From the NCBI RefSeq assembly GCF_024282095.1, contig NZ_JAMWZS010000024.1, forward strand, positions 1 through 46,094: a stretch of DNA of 46,094 nt. Direction: 5' to 3'. The DNA is from Nitrosomonas sp. GTDB taxonomy: Bacteria > Pseudomonadota > Gammaproteobacteria > Burkholderiales > Nitrosomonadaceae. Under the pieces are notes generated by a model, which ran no database searches, was not told the DNA's origin, and worked only from the letters and a program-made list of their open reading frames with translations. This document shows, in pieces, positions 17,135 to 25,762 of this stretch (positions within the stretch are counted from its first letter, which is position 1; each line of letters begins with the position of its first letter). The position numbers and the translations under genes were made by a program.

Positions 17135-17782
17135 TCAAATATCGGGTGTGGCAGCGACCTGTTCATTTTTAAACATAGTTTGCAAAACTTCCCAAACATT
17201 TTCTGCAATTTTTTTCTGAGCGATTTCATTCGGGTGAATACCATCAGATTGAAAAAAATCATTCTTGTCACCGAAACCAGCGAGTAGAAATGGTATTAAT
17301 TTGATGTGATAATTTTCAGCTAGCTGCGGAAAAATTGCTTGGAACTTTTGTGTGTAGGTAATACCATAATTGGGAGGTAGCTGCATACCGGCAAGTAAAA
17401 CCAACGCATTGTTTTTTTGACATGTTTTTATAATAGCTTCCAGATTCTCGTAAATGGATTTTATAGATGCGCCGCGCAAGCCATCATTAGCGCCAAGCTC
17501 GAGAATAACAATCTCAGGGCGATGTTTTTCAAGCGCTTGTTCAATTCGCTTGCGTCCTCCAAGCGTCGTTTCACCGCTGATACTTGCATTGATGATTTGA
17601 TAATCAGCGAATTCAGGCTGAAGTCGCTGCGTCAGCAATGCAACCCAGCCAGCTTCGATTGGTATGCCATAGTTGGCAGATAGGCTATCACCAAAAACCA
17701 TAACGGTTTTTGTCGTCGTTGCTGCGACAGGGGTAGTGAAAGTAAAAAAGAAAATCAGAATAATAAGGAAATTTTTTTTCAT
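17135..17782 (-). CDS. tesA: Periplasmic arylesterase/lysophospholipase (SGNH hydrolase, TesA-like)
   Basis: A 215-residue SGNH hydrolase. ATG 17782 was chosen over an upstream one because it gives a clean signal peptide ([21 protein letters not shown]). Catalytic blocks: I VFGDSLSANYG (Ser), II (SGETTLGG, Gly oxyanion), III ELGANDGLRG (Asn), V DGIHPNEIAQ (Asp and His). TesA of E. coli hydrolyses acyl-CoA, lysophospholipids and aryl esters in the periplasm. It is divergent from ybbA, the same arrangement as tesA-ybbA-ybbP in E. coli. Its start codon overlaps that of ybbA (shared CATG at 17780-17783). It converges on rluC with a 42-base gap. Confidence 0.92.
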   Translation of the reverse strand: MKKNFLIILIFFFTFTTPVAATTTKTVMVFGDSLSANYGIPIEAGWVALLTQRLQPEFADYQIINASISGETTLGGRKRIEQALEKHRPEIVILELGANDGLRGASIKSIYENLEAIIKTCQKNNALVLLAGMQLPPNYGITYTQKFQAIFPQLAENYHIKLIPFLLAGFGDKNDFFQSDGIHPNEIAQKKIAENVWEVLQTMFKNEQVAATPDI

Positions 17783-18467
17783 GTTAGACCATCTTGTTAA
17801 ACAACCGATTCTCTGGACCCAGGCACTTACCAAACAAGTCAATACGGGCGACAAACAGTTAACGATATTACAGGATATCGATTTACAGGTGAACGCGGGT
17901 GAAGCAGTTGCGATTATCGGTGCATCGGGCTCAGGTAAATCAACTTTATTGGGACTACTTGCCGGGTTGGATTTGCCGACATCGGGGAAAGTTCAGTTGG
18001 ATGATATCGATATTTTTACCTTGGATGAGGATAGTCGGGCTGCTCTACGAGGCAAGATTCTGGGATTTGTATTCCAATCGTTTCAATTGCTTCCTGCGCT
18101 GACAGCCATTGAGAATGTGATGTTACCGCTGGAACTCACTGCTGCCGGCAATGCGGAAGCGACAGCACGGCGATTGCTGGACCGTGTTGGATTGGCAATG
18201 CGTTTGCATCATTACCCCAAACAGTTATCCGGTGGTGAACAGCAGCGGGTTGCGATTGCACGGGCTTTTGCGACAGATCCGAAATTATTGCTGGCGGATG
18301 AACCGACGGGAAATCTTGATTCGGCAACCGGTATTCAAATTATCGAACTGATGTTCGAACTCAATCGTGAACATGGCACGACATTGGTTCTGGTTACCCA
18401 TGATGAAGCATTGTCGCAGCGATGTTCGCGGCAAATTCGGTTGGCGGATGGTAAGCTGGTGAAATAG
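17781..18467 (+). CDS. ybbA: ABC transporter ATP-binding protein YbbA
   Basis: A 228-residue ABC ATPase of the LolD/MacB class. Walker [10 protein letters not shown] (about residue 47), Q-loop [13 protein letters not shown], signature [14 protein letters not shown], Walker [13 protein letters not shown] and the H-loop VTHDE are all present. It pairs with the YbbP permease encoded next (102-base gap). The pair resembles MacB/LolCDE mechanotransmission systems; a link to lipid or lysophospholipid handling is suggested by the conserved tesA neighbourhood. The ATG at 17781 is the only plausible start: AAGGAA lies 10 bases upstream, and the frame further upstream reads antisense to the tesA signal peptide. 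Confidence 0.92.
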   Translation: MLDHLVKQPILWTQALTKQVNTGDKQLTILQDIDLQVNAGEAVAIIGASGSGKSTLLGLLAGLDLPTSGKVQLDDIDIFTLDEDSRAALRGKILGFVFQSFQLLPALTAIENVMLPLELTAAGNAEATARRLLDRVGLAMRLHHYPKQLSGGEQQRVAIARAFATDPKLLLADEPTGNLDSATGIQIIELMFELNREHGTTLVLVTHDEALSQRCSRQIRLADGKLVK

Positions 18468-18569
18468 GCAATCGTTGTGGGCAATCGGGATCGCATCGGG
18501 AGTGGCACAGAATTACAGCATCTATAATAAATAGCATCATATATCCTCAACAAGGCAGCGTTTTTGTTC

Positions 18570-21080
18570 ATGAGTTATTTTAAACTTTCATTTCGTATGC
18601 TGCGTCGTGATTGGCGCGCAGGTGAACTCAATGTTTTGGTTTTTGCATTGGTCATCGCAATTAGTGGGTTGACGACGGTAGGATTTTTTGCGGATCGCGT
18701 AGAAATGGCACTTGCGCGCGAGAGCAATCAACTGTTGGGAGCAGATCTGCTGGTTATTTCAAGCCAGCCTCTCCCTGAGCATTATGCTGATAAAGCCCGT
18801 CAACTTGGATTGACTGTTTCATCCGTGACCAAATTTCCCAGCATGATTTCCAATGGAGATAACAATCTGCTGACTGAGATTAAAGCAGTCACGGAAGGCT
18901 ATCCATTGCGTGGGCGCGTTCACCTGGCCAGCAGATCATCAAAAAACCTGATGTCGCAACCGCAAATTCAGGCGGCGACCGGGATTCCACAACCGGGCAC
19001 TATCTGGGTGGATGAGAAAGTCATGACACGACTGGATCTTAAAGGCGGTGACGTAGTTGATGTCGGTGCCACGCAATTGACCGTGGCCGAATTAGTTGTG
19101 CGTGAACCGGACCACTCGGTGGGATTCATCAATATGGGGCCGCGCGTCATGATGAATGCAGTCGACTTGCCGGAAACTGAATTGATACAACAGGGCAGTC
19201 GCATTTCTTATAATTTACTGGTAGCCGGCGACGTTAAAGGGGTGCAGCAATTTCGTGACTGGGCAAAAACCCAACTGACCAAAGCGCAGAGAACCGAAGG
19301 TATTCGGGATGCGCGTCCTGAGATTAAAGCCGCATTGGAGCGTGCGGAAAAATTCTTGAGTCTGGCGGCGCTGGCCAGTGTTGTCTTGGCAGCGGCGGCG
19401 ATTGCATTGGCGGTGCGTCGGTTTACCCAGCGTCATCTGGATGGGTGCGCAGTGATGCGTAGTCTGGGAGCCAGCCAACAACAGTTGTTTCGTCTGTATT
19501 TATATTATTTTATTGCACTGGGTGTTATCGCCAGCAGTATCGGCTGCTTGATCGGTTTTGCAGCGCAGGAGATTCTGACGCATTGGTTAACGGGTCTTGT
19601 CGACACCGCTCTGCCTTGGCCCACATGGTTGCCAGCGTTGCACGGCCTGCTGGTCGGCTTGGTGTTATTGGTAGGTTTTGCATTGCCGCCGGTGCTCAAT
19701 TTACGCAGTGTTCCCGCGTTACGGGTATTGCGCAGAGATATCGGCTTATCTAACGCGCATAGCATGGCGGGCTACTTGTTGGGGCTGGCAGCTTTGTCGC
19801 TGTTGTTCATCTGGAAAGCGCAAGATCTGAAATTGGGGCTGTATATCGTTGCTGGATTTATATCGGCCATTGCCATTTTTAGCGGCCTGGGCTGGTTACT
19901 GATCAAAATCTTATCGAGCCTGCGTCATCAGGCCGGCGGTGCGTGGCGATACGGCCTGGCCAGCATCCGGCGCCGCGCAGCTTCAAGTGTATTGCAAGCG
20001 GTGGCACTGGGATTGGGGTTGATGGCATTGCTGGTGCTGACGCTGATTCAGGATGATCTGATTGAGGATTGGCATGCCAGCTTACCACCCAATGCACCGA
20101 ATCATTTTCTGGTGAATATCCAGGCAGACCAATTGGAGCCGCTGGAAGAATTTTTTCAGCAATATGCCATTGAACATCCGCCCATGTTTCCAATGATCAG
20201 AGGTCGTTTGATCAAGATCAACGGCAAGAATGTGTCGCCGGAAGATTACGCAAATGATCCGCATGCCGAAAGGCATATCCGGCGCGAGTTCAACTTGTCA
20301 TGGGCGGACCGGTTGGCATTGGATAATCAGGTTGTTCAGGGTTCCTGGTGGAAAGAAGATACGCGCGAAGCGGTGTTGTCGATTGAAGAGGGTATTGCCA
20401 AAACGATTGGTGTCAAGCTGGGCGATGAATTGACTTACGATATTGCAGGCAGTCATTTTTCGGCCAGAATCACCAACGTGAGAAAAGTGGACTGGGATAC
20501 TTTCCGGGTTAATTTTTTTGTTGTGGTGCCGCCCGGCTTGTTGGAGAATTATCCGGTCAGTTATATCACCAGTTTTTATGTGCCGCCGACAGAAGTCGCC
20601 ATGATTCATGAGCTTGTCAGGACTTTTCCGAATATTCTGGTGGTTGATGTGGCCGTGGTCATCAATCAGGTGCAGCAAATGATTCGACAAGTTTCCCAAG
20701 CGATTGAATTTGTTTTTCTGTTTACCATGCTGGCTGGTTTTGCCGTGTTGTATGCGGCGATTGCTTCCACGCAGGATGAGCGCATTTATGAAGCAGCTAT
20801 TTTCAGAGCGCTGGGTGCCAGACGCGAGCAATTGTCGCGCGCCTGGGCGGCTGAATTTGTGATATTGGGCGGACTGTCCGGATTATTTGCTTCGGCCGGT
20901 GCCAGCGCGCTCGGTTATGTGATCGGTAAACATGTTCTGCATCTCGATTACACGTTTAATCCCTGGATCTGGCTGGTTGGTACGGCCGCCGGCGTGATCG
21001 GTGTTTTGGTGGCCGGCTTGCTGGGCACGCGTTCGGCACTGTCAAGCCCGCCGTTATTGACCTTACGTAAGATTGGATAA
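18570..21080 (+). CDS. ybbP: FtsX-like permease YbbP
   Basis: An 836-residue inner-membrane permease with two FtsX/MacB-type units. It starts with MSYFKLSFRMLRRDWRAGEL and a first transmembrane helix (LVFALVIAISGLTTVGFF), then a large periplasmic part. A block of helices follows (SLAALASVVLAAAAIALAV; YFIALGVIASSIGCLIGFAA; GLLVGLVLLVGFALPP; AGYLLGLAALSLLF; LYIVAGFISAIAIFSGLGW), then a second periplasmic part and a C-terminal three-helix unit (FLFTMLAGFAVLYAAIAS; FVILGGLSGLFASAGASALG; IWLVGTAAGVIGVLVAGLLG). This is the YbbP topology, partner of YbbA. ATG 18570 is preferred over the TTG six bases earlier. Its end overlaps hemW by 8 bases. Confidence 0.92.
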   Translation: MSYFKLSFRMLRRDWRAGELNVLVFALVIAISGLTTVGFFADRVEMALARESNQLLGADLLVISSQPLPEHYADKARQLGLTVSSVTKFPSMISNGDNNLLTEIKAVTEGYPLRGRVHLASRSSKNLMSQPQIQAATGIPQPGTIWVDEKVMTRLDLKGGDVVDVGATQLTVAELVVREPDHSVGFINMGPRVMMNAVDLPETELIQQGSRISYNLLVAGDVKGVQQFRDWAKTQLTKAQRTEGIRDARPEIKAALERAEKFLSLAALASVVLAAAAIALAVRRFTQRHLDGCAVMRSLGASQQQLFRLYLYYFIALGVIASSIGCLIGFAAQEILTHWLTGLVDTALPWPTWLPALHGLLVGLVLLVGFALPPVLNLRSVPALRVLRRDIGLSNAHSMAGYLLGLAALSLLFIWKAQDLKLGLYIVAGFISAIAIFSGLGWLLIKILSSLRHQAGGAWRYGLASIRRRAASSVLQAVALGLGLMALLVLTLIQDDLIEDWHASLPPNAPNHFLVNIQADQLEPLEEFFQQYAIEHPPMFPMIRGRLIKINGKNVSPEDYANDPHAERHIRREFNLSWADRLALDNQVVQGSWWKEDTREAVLSIEEGIAKTIGVKLGDELTYDIAGSHFSARITNVRKVDWDTFRVNFFVVVPPGLLENYPVSYITSFYVPPTEVAMIHELVRTFPNILVVDVAVVINQVQQMIRQVSQAIEFVFLFTMLAGFAVLYAAIASTQDERIYEAAIFRALGARREQLSRAWAAEFVILGGLSGLFASAGASALGYVIGKHVLHLDYTFNPWIWLVGTAAGVIGVLVAGLLGTRSALSSPPLLTLRKIG

Positions 21081-22290
21081 GCCATTTCCGGCCGCGATAT
21101 CATTGGACTCACAATCACCTAAGCTCAAATCACTGCCGCCACTGAGCCTGTATATTCATATTCCGTGGTGCTTAAAAAAATGTCCTTATTGTGATTTTAA
21201 TTCGCATGAAATTCGCGGGGAGAGCAGTCAGGCACCCGAGGACGAATATGTTGCCGCACTGATACGCGATCTCGAATTCGCGCTGGCAGATGTCTGGGGG
21301 CGGCGCTTGAGCAGCGTGTTTTTTGGCGGCGGCACACCCAGTTTATTCGGTGCCAAGGCGATTGATACGATCTTGACGGCTGTGCGCACATTGTTGCCGC
21401 TGGAACATTTTGCCGAAGTCACGATGGAAGCCAACCCCGGCACCTTTGAAGCGCAAAAATTTGCCGATTTCCGTGCCGCAGGCATCAATCGCTTGTCGAT
21501 CGGCATACAAAGTTTTAATCCGCAACACCTGAAGGCATTGGGCCGTGTGCATGATGATCAGGAAGCGCATCGTGCAGTGGAAATCGCGCGCAAGAATTTC
21601 GACAATATCAATCTCGACCTGATGTACGCATTGCCCGGGCAAACACTGACGGCAGCACGGGCGGATATTGAAACCGCGTGCAGTCTGGGGGTTACGCATA
21701 TTTCCGCCTATCATTTAACGCTGGAACCCAATACGCTGTTTCATCGCTTTCCACCCAATTTGCCCGATGACGAGCAGGCGGCGGCAATGCAGGACATGAT
21801 CGAGCAAACCACCGCGCGTCATCAGTACCGCAACTACGAAACGTCAGCGTTTGCGCAGGCAGGAAAGGAATCACGCCATAACCTGAATTATTGGTTGTTT
21901 GGGGATTACCTGGGTATTGGCGCGGGTGCACACAGCAAAATCAGCTTTGCCGATAAAATCGTGCGCCAGATGCGCTACAAGCAACCCAAAGAATATCTGG
22001 CCAAAGCGAATGCGCACCAATCATTGACCCAGACGCAGCATGAATTGACCCCGAATGATCGTAGTTTTGAATTTATGATGAATGCATTGCGACTCAATGG
22101 CGGGTTTGATGCGGCGCTGTTTCAGGAACGCACGGGCTTGCCCATCACTGCCGTACAGCAACAACTGGACGAGGCCGAACACCGCGGACTACTGGTGCAT
22201 GATCATCACCGCATCAAACCCACTGTGCTGGGCAGGCGCTTTCTCAATGATCTGCTGCAAATTTTCTTACTTGAAACAGGTTCGAAATAA
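21073..22290 (+). CDS. hemW: Radical SAM heme chaperone HemW
   Basis: A 405-residue HemW (formerly called HemN-like coproporphyrinogen oxidase). It binds haem and delivers it to respiratory enzymes. LYIHIPWCLKKCPYCDFNSH holds the 4Fe-4S Cys cluster (C-x3-C-x2-C), and FFGGGTPSL, EANPGT, RLSIGIQSF, and DLMYALPGQT are the SAM-binding and core blocks. There is no ATG upstream of the cluster motif; the TTG at 21073, overlapping the ybbP stop, is the best start, with another TTG about 30 bases later as an alternative. In many proteobacteria hemW follows rdgB; here rdgB is 18 kb away. Confidence 0.93.
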   Translation: MDKPFPAAISLDSQSPKLKSLPPLSLYIHIPWCLKKCPYCDFNSHEIRGESSQAPEDEYVAALIRDLEFALADVWGRRLSSVFFGGGTPSLFGAKAIDTILTAVRTLLPLEHFAEVTMEANPGTFEAQKFADFRAAGINRLSIGIQSFNPQHLKALGRVHDDQEAHRAVEIARKNFDNINLDLMYALPGQTLTAARADIETACSLGVTHISAYHLTLEPNTLFHRFPPNLPDDEQAAAMQDMIEQTTARHQYRNYETSAFAQAGKESRHNLNYWLFGDYLGIGAGAHSKISFADKIVRQMRYKQPKEYLAKANAHQSLTQTQHELTPNDRSFEFMMNALRLNGGFDAALFQERTGLPITAVQQQLDEAEHRGLLVHDHHRIKPTVLGRRFLNDLLQIFLLETGSK

Positions 22291-22387
22291 CACCACTTTC
22301 CATACATTCAAAAGCAAATTCGGCCTGATTATGCGCTAGAATCGCATACCTCGGATTTGAGAATGGCTGACCCAAGGAGTGCATAAC

Positions 22388-23191
22388 GTGGCGTACGTGA
22401 AACCGGAAGAAATCGTCGAAAATATGTTGCAGGCGGGTGCCAAGAAAGCGAGTTTGCCGGTCAAACAGCTACTGATCCGTGGCTTTCTGGCGGGTGCTTT
22501 TCTCGGTTATGCCACCACGTTGGCTATTCTGACGGCAACACAAACCGGCTGGGGTATCGCCGGTGCGCTGGTGTTTCCAGTCGGCTTTGTCATGATCGTG
22601 CTGCTCGGACTGGAGCTTGCAACCGGCAATTTCGCGCTGATTCCGATCGCAGTCAAAGATAAAAGAATTCCATTCAACCGCTTACTCGTCAACTGGACCT
22701 GGGTACTGATCGGTAACCTGATCGGCAGCGTCACGTATGCCTATTTATATTGCGTTGTGGCAACCAAAATGGGAACGATCGATCCGGCTACCATTCCCGC
22801 ACTGCAACGAACCATCAACATTGCAGAGATCAAAACGCTCGAATATATGAAACTTGGCTGGGACGGCACGATTACCGCTTTCACCAGCGCTGTGCTGTGC
22901 AACTGGATGGTGACCCTGGGTGCCGTCATGGCGTTCACCTCCACTACAACCATGGGCAAGATCGCCGCCATGTGGTTGCCGATCATGACGTTTTTTGGCC
23001 TAGGTTATGAACACGCCATCGTCAATATGTTCGTGATCCCGGCCGGCATGTGGCTGGGTGCGAATATCACCTTCGCCGATTGGTGGTTATGGAATGGATT
23101 GCCGGTGATTGCAGGTAATCTGTTTGGCGGGATGATGTTTACCGGATTTATGTTGTATTGGGCTTATAGCAAAGCAAATCATCCATCTTAA
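22388..23191 (+). CDS. nirC: Formate/nitrite transporter (FNT) family channel
   Basis: A 267-residue FNT-family channel with the usual six transmembrane helices (RGFLAGAFLGYATTLAILTA; AGALVFPVGFVMIVLLGLEL; VNWTWVLIGNLIGSVTYAYL; TAFTSAVLCNWMVTLGAVMA; FFGLGYEHAIVNMFVIPAGM; NGLPVIAGNLFGGMMFTGFM). The family patterns LELATGNFALIP, NW/GN.IG and GYEHAIVNM fit. It carries monovalent anions such as nitrite or formate; in an ammonia oxidiser nitrite export would be the natural role, but this is inferred from the likely organism. The GTG at 22388 is chosen because AAGGAG at 22374-22379 is well spaced; an earlier GTG overlaps that site. The nirC name is provisional. Confidence 0.88.
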   Translation: MAYVKPEEIVENMLQAGAKKASLPVKQLLIRGFLAGAFLGYATTLAILTATQTGWGIAGALVFPVGFVMIVLLGLELATGNFALIPIAVKDKRIPFNRLLVNWTWVLIGNLIGSVTYAYLYCVVATKMGTIDPATIPALQRTINIAEIKTLEYMKLGWDGTITAFTSAVLCNWMVTLGAVMAFTSTTTMGKIAAMWLPIMTFFGLGYEHAIVNMFVIPAGMWLGANITFADWWLWNGLPVIAGNLFGGMMFTGFMLYWAYSKANHPS

Positions 23192-23267
23192 TATTTTTGG
23201 CATGCATGAATCGATTAGAAACCTTGGGGCGATCAACAGGCAAACCTGCTGATAGCTTGGGTGCCAA

Positions 23268-23311
23268 TATAATCAGGATAAATGATTAGGATATACTGTT
23301 AATATTAGGAT
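23268..23311 (+). promoter_or_regulatory. sucC upstream region: -10 element with three AT(C/T)AGGAT repeats
   Basis: A perfect TATAAT lies at 23268-23273 with a poor -35. Directly over and after it are three direct repeats, ATCAGGAT (23272), ATTAGGAT (23285) and ATTAGGAT (23304), 13 and 19 bases apart. They end 29 bases before the sucC ATG, where a repressor would block transcription. No known regulator motif is recognised. Confidence 0.35.
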
Positions 23312-23340
23312 CTGACCGCCATATTGATGAGGACGTACCT

Positions 23341-24507
23341 ATGAAAATTCACGAGTATCAGGCAAAAGAGATTTTGCAAAAATATGAGGTTGTGACACCG
23401 AGAGGCATCGCCTGCTTCAGCGTTGACGATGCGGTAAATGCTGCGCAGCAACTGGGCGGCGAGGTGTGGGTGGTCAAGGCGCAGATTTATGCCGGCGGGC
23501 GCGGCAAGGGTGGCGGGGTGAAAGTAGCCAAGTCATTGGATGAAGTGCGGCAGCGTGCGAGCGAGATTTTAAATATGCGCTTGGTGACGCATCAGACCGG
23601 CCCGGAAGGCCAGGTGGTGCATCGGCTTTTTATCGAGCAGGGCGTGCGTATTGAGAAGGAATTTTACGTTGGCATGGTGGTGGACCGGCGTCAACAGCGC
23701 GTGTGTTTGATGGCGAGTTCGGAAGGCGGCATGGAAATCGAACAAGTGGCAGCTGCAACGCCGGAGAAGATCCATAAAGTGTTTATTGATCCGGTTGCGG
23801 GACTGCGCGCACAGGAAGCGCAAGACATTGCCATAAAAATTGGCATACCTGAACAAAGTCTGCCGCAAGCCATCAAACTATTGCAAGGGCTATATCAGGC
23901 TTTTGATGAATCCGATGCGTCGTTGTTGGAAATCAATCCGTTGGCATTGACCGCTGAGAAACAGGTGATCGCGCTTGACGCCAAAATGAATTTTGACGAT
24001 AACGCATTATTCCGCCATCCCGAGATTATCGCGCTGCGTGATCTGGATGAGGAAGATCCGGTTGAAATTGAGGCATCCAAGCATGAGTTATCGTATATTC
24101 CATTGGACGGCAACATTGGTTGCCTGGTCAATGGCGCGGGTTTGGCGATGGCGACCATGGACATCATCAAATTGTATGGCGGTAACCCAGCCAATTTTCT
24201 CGATGTCGGCGGTGGCGCGACCGCTGAGAAAGTCACCGAAGCGTTTAAATTGATGTTACGTAACCCCAAATTGCAAGCCATTCTGGTGAATATTTTCGGC
24301 GGTATCATGAAGTGCGATGTCATTGCGCAAGGCGTGGTGGCGGCGGCCCGTGATGTGAAACTCGCAGTACCGTTAGTAGTGAGACTGGAAGGCACCAATG
24401 TGGACCTGGGCAAAAAAATTCTGGCAGACTCTGGTTTGACCATCATCTCGGCGGATAACATGGCCGATGCGGCACAAAAAGCGGTCAATGCCGCCAAAGT
24501 TCAATAA
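23341..24507 (+). CDS. sucC: Succinate--CoA ligase (ADP-forming) subunit beta
   Basis: A 388-residue beta subunit. [17 protein letters not shown] is the standard N-terminus; an ATP-grasp domain ([29 protein letters not shown], metal binding) is followed by the CoA-ligase domain ([40 protein letters not shown]). With SucD it converts succinyl-CoA, ADP and phosphate to succinate, CoA and ATP in the TCA cycle. Length equals that of typical SucC. sucD follows after 36 bases. The malate-CoA ligase MtkA is related but belongs to serine-cycle loci, of which there is no sign here. Confidence 0.93.
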   Translation: MKIHEYQAKEILQKYEVVTPRGIACFSVDDAVNAAQQLGGEVWVVKAQIYAGGRGKGGGVKVAKSLDEVRQRASEILNMRLVTHQTGPEGQVVHRLFIEQGVRIEKEFYVGMVVDRRQQRVCLMASSEGGMEIEQVAAATPEKIHKVFIDPVAGLRAQEAQDIAIKIGIPEQSLPQAIKLLQGLYQAFDESDASLLEINPLALTAEKQVIALDAKMNFDDNALFRHPEIIALRDLDEEDPVEIEASKHELSYIPLDGNIGCLVNGAGLAMATMDIIKLYGGNPANFLDVGGGATAEKVTEAFKLMLRNPKLQAILVNIFGGIMKCDVIAQGVVAAARDVKLAVPLVVRLEGTNVDLGKKILADSGLTIISADNMADAAQKAVNAAKVQ

Positions 24508-24543
24508 TTTTCGCGTGATTATCCATTGAAGGAGTAGTCAGTC

Positions 24544-25419
24544 ATGTCCATCCTGATCAATCGCAACAGCCGTGTCATGACGCAAGGCATTACCGGTAAA
24601 ACCGGGCAATTTCATACCCGTATGTGCCGTGAATATGCAAATGGCCAAGCGTGTTTTGTCGCCGGCGTCAATCCGCGCAAACCGGGCGAGGATTTTGAGG
24701 GCATTCCGGTGTATGCGTCGGTCAAGGAAGCTAAACAACAAACCGGTGCGAATGTTTCGGTCATTTATGTGCCGCCGCCGTTTGCTGCTGCGGCCATTGA
24801 TGAAGCGGTCGAGGCCGAACTGGACTTGGTGATTTGTATCACTGAAGGCATTCCGGTGCGGGATATGATCCGCACGCGCTATAAAATGCAGGGCAAGAAA
24901 ACTCGCTTGATTGGCCCGAATTGCCCTGGAATCATTACGCCGGACGAAATCAAGATCGGCATTATGCCGGGATACATCCATAAAAAAGGCCGCATCGGTG
25001 TGGTTTCACGTTCCGGCACGTTGACTTATGAAGCTGTGGCGCAGTTGATGGAACTCGGATTGGGACAATCCACGTGTATCGGGATCGGTGGCGATCCGGT
25101 CAACGGGCTCAAGCACCTTGATGTGATGCAGTTATTCAATGCTGATGATGAAACCGATGCCGTGCTGATGGTGGGCGAGATCGGCGGTACCGATGAAGAG
25201 GACTGCGCGCGCTGGATAAAAGATCACATGCAAAAACCGGTAGTCGGATTCATTGCCGGCGTAACAGCACCACCCGGTAAACGTATGGGGCATGCCGGCG
25301 CGATTATTTCCGGCGGCAAGGGCACAGCGCAGGAAAAACTGGAGGTGCTGGCGTCATGCGGTATCAAGGTCACACGCAATCCCGCTGAAATGGGCAAGTT
25401 ATTGCAGTCGGTTTTATAG
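24544..25419 (+). CDS. sucD: Succinate--CoA ligase (ADP-forming) subunit alpha
   Basis: A 291-residue alpha subunit. The N-terminal CoA-binding Rossmann domain ([52 protein letters not shown]) is followed by the ligase domain with the active-site His250 in [15 protein letters not shown], which is phosphorylated during catalysis. GAGE-like specificity part: [11 protein letters not shown]. It forms the heterodimer or tetramer with SucC, whose gene ends 36 bases before. GAAGGAG lies before the ATG. Confidence 0.94.
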   Translation: MSILINRNSRVMTQGITGKTGQFHTRMCREYANGQACFVAGVNPRKPGEDFEGIPVYASVKEAKQQTGANVSVIYVPPPFAAAAIDEAVEAELDLVICITEGIPVRDMIRTRYKMQGKKTRLIGPNCPGIITPDEIKIGIMPGYIHKKGRIGVVSRSGTLTYEAVAQLMELGLGQSTCIGIGGDPVNGLKHLDVMQLFNADDETDAVLMVGEIGGTDEEDCARWIKDHMQKPVVGFIAGVTAPPGKRMGHAGAIISGGKGTAQEKLEVLASCGIKVTRNPAEMGKLLQSVL

Positions 25420-25453
25420 TCTGGTTTCCGGGTAATTTTTGAGGGTATCGAAT

Positions 25454-25762
25454 ATGCGTTGTCGTTTATCGTTTTTTATCATTCTGATCGTGTTAATCGT
25501 TTCTGCGTGTAGCGGAATACCAACCAAACAACCGCTTCCCGCCAAGAAACCCGAACGCCAGACTGGCCCGCTACCTGAAAGTGCAAAACCGAAATACAAT
25601 CTGACCGGCTATCCGGTGAGCACCCAGCAAGGCTATATCGATGGCTGTGAAACCGCCAAAAGAACGAGTTGGGCCTTTAAAGACCTCAATCGCTATGACA
25701 AGGACGATCAATACCGCATGGGGTGGGATGACGGGTTTGCGATGTGCAAGCTGAAGAAATGA
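25454..25762 (+). CDS. Small lipoprotein of unknown function
   Basis: A 102-residue lipoprotein: MRCRLSFFIILIVLIVSAC gives a signal with lipobox VSAC (Cys19), then a Pro/Lys-rich spacer. The C-terminal domain (YPVSTQQGYIDGCETAKRTS and YRMGWDDGFAMCK) has two Cys that could pair; the GYxxGC..A and YRxGWDDGFxxCK pattern recurs in short proteobacterial lipoproteins of unknown role. ATG 25454 is preceded by GAGGG. Its stop overlaps the dacB start (ATGA), so the two are probably translated together, which hints at a role in the cell envelope near peptidoglycan. Confidence 0.75.
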   Translation: MRCRLSFFIILIVLIVSACSGIPTKQPLPAKKPERQTGPLPESAKPKYNLTGYPVSTQQGYIDGCETAKRTSWAFKDLNRYDKDDQYRMGWDDGFAMCKLKK

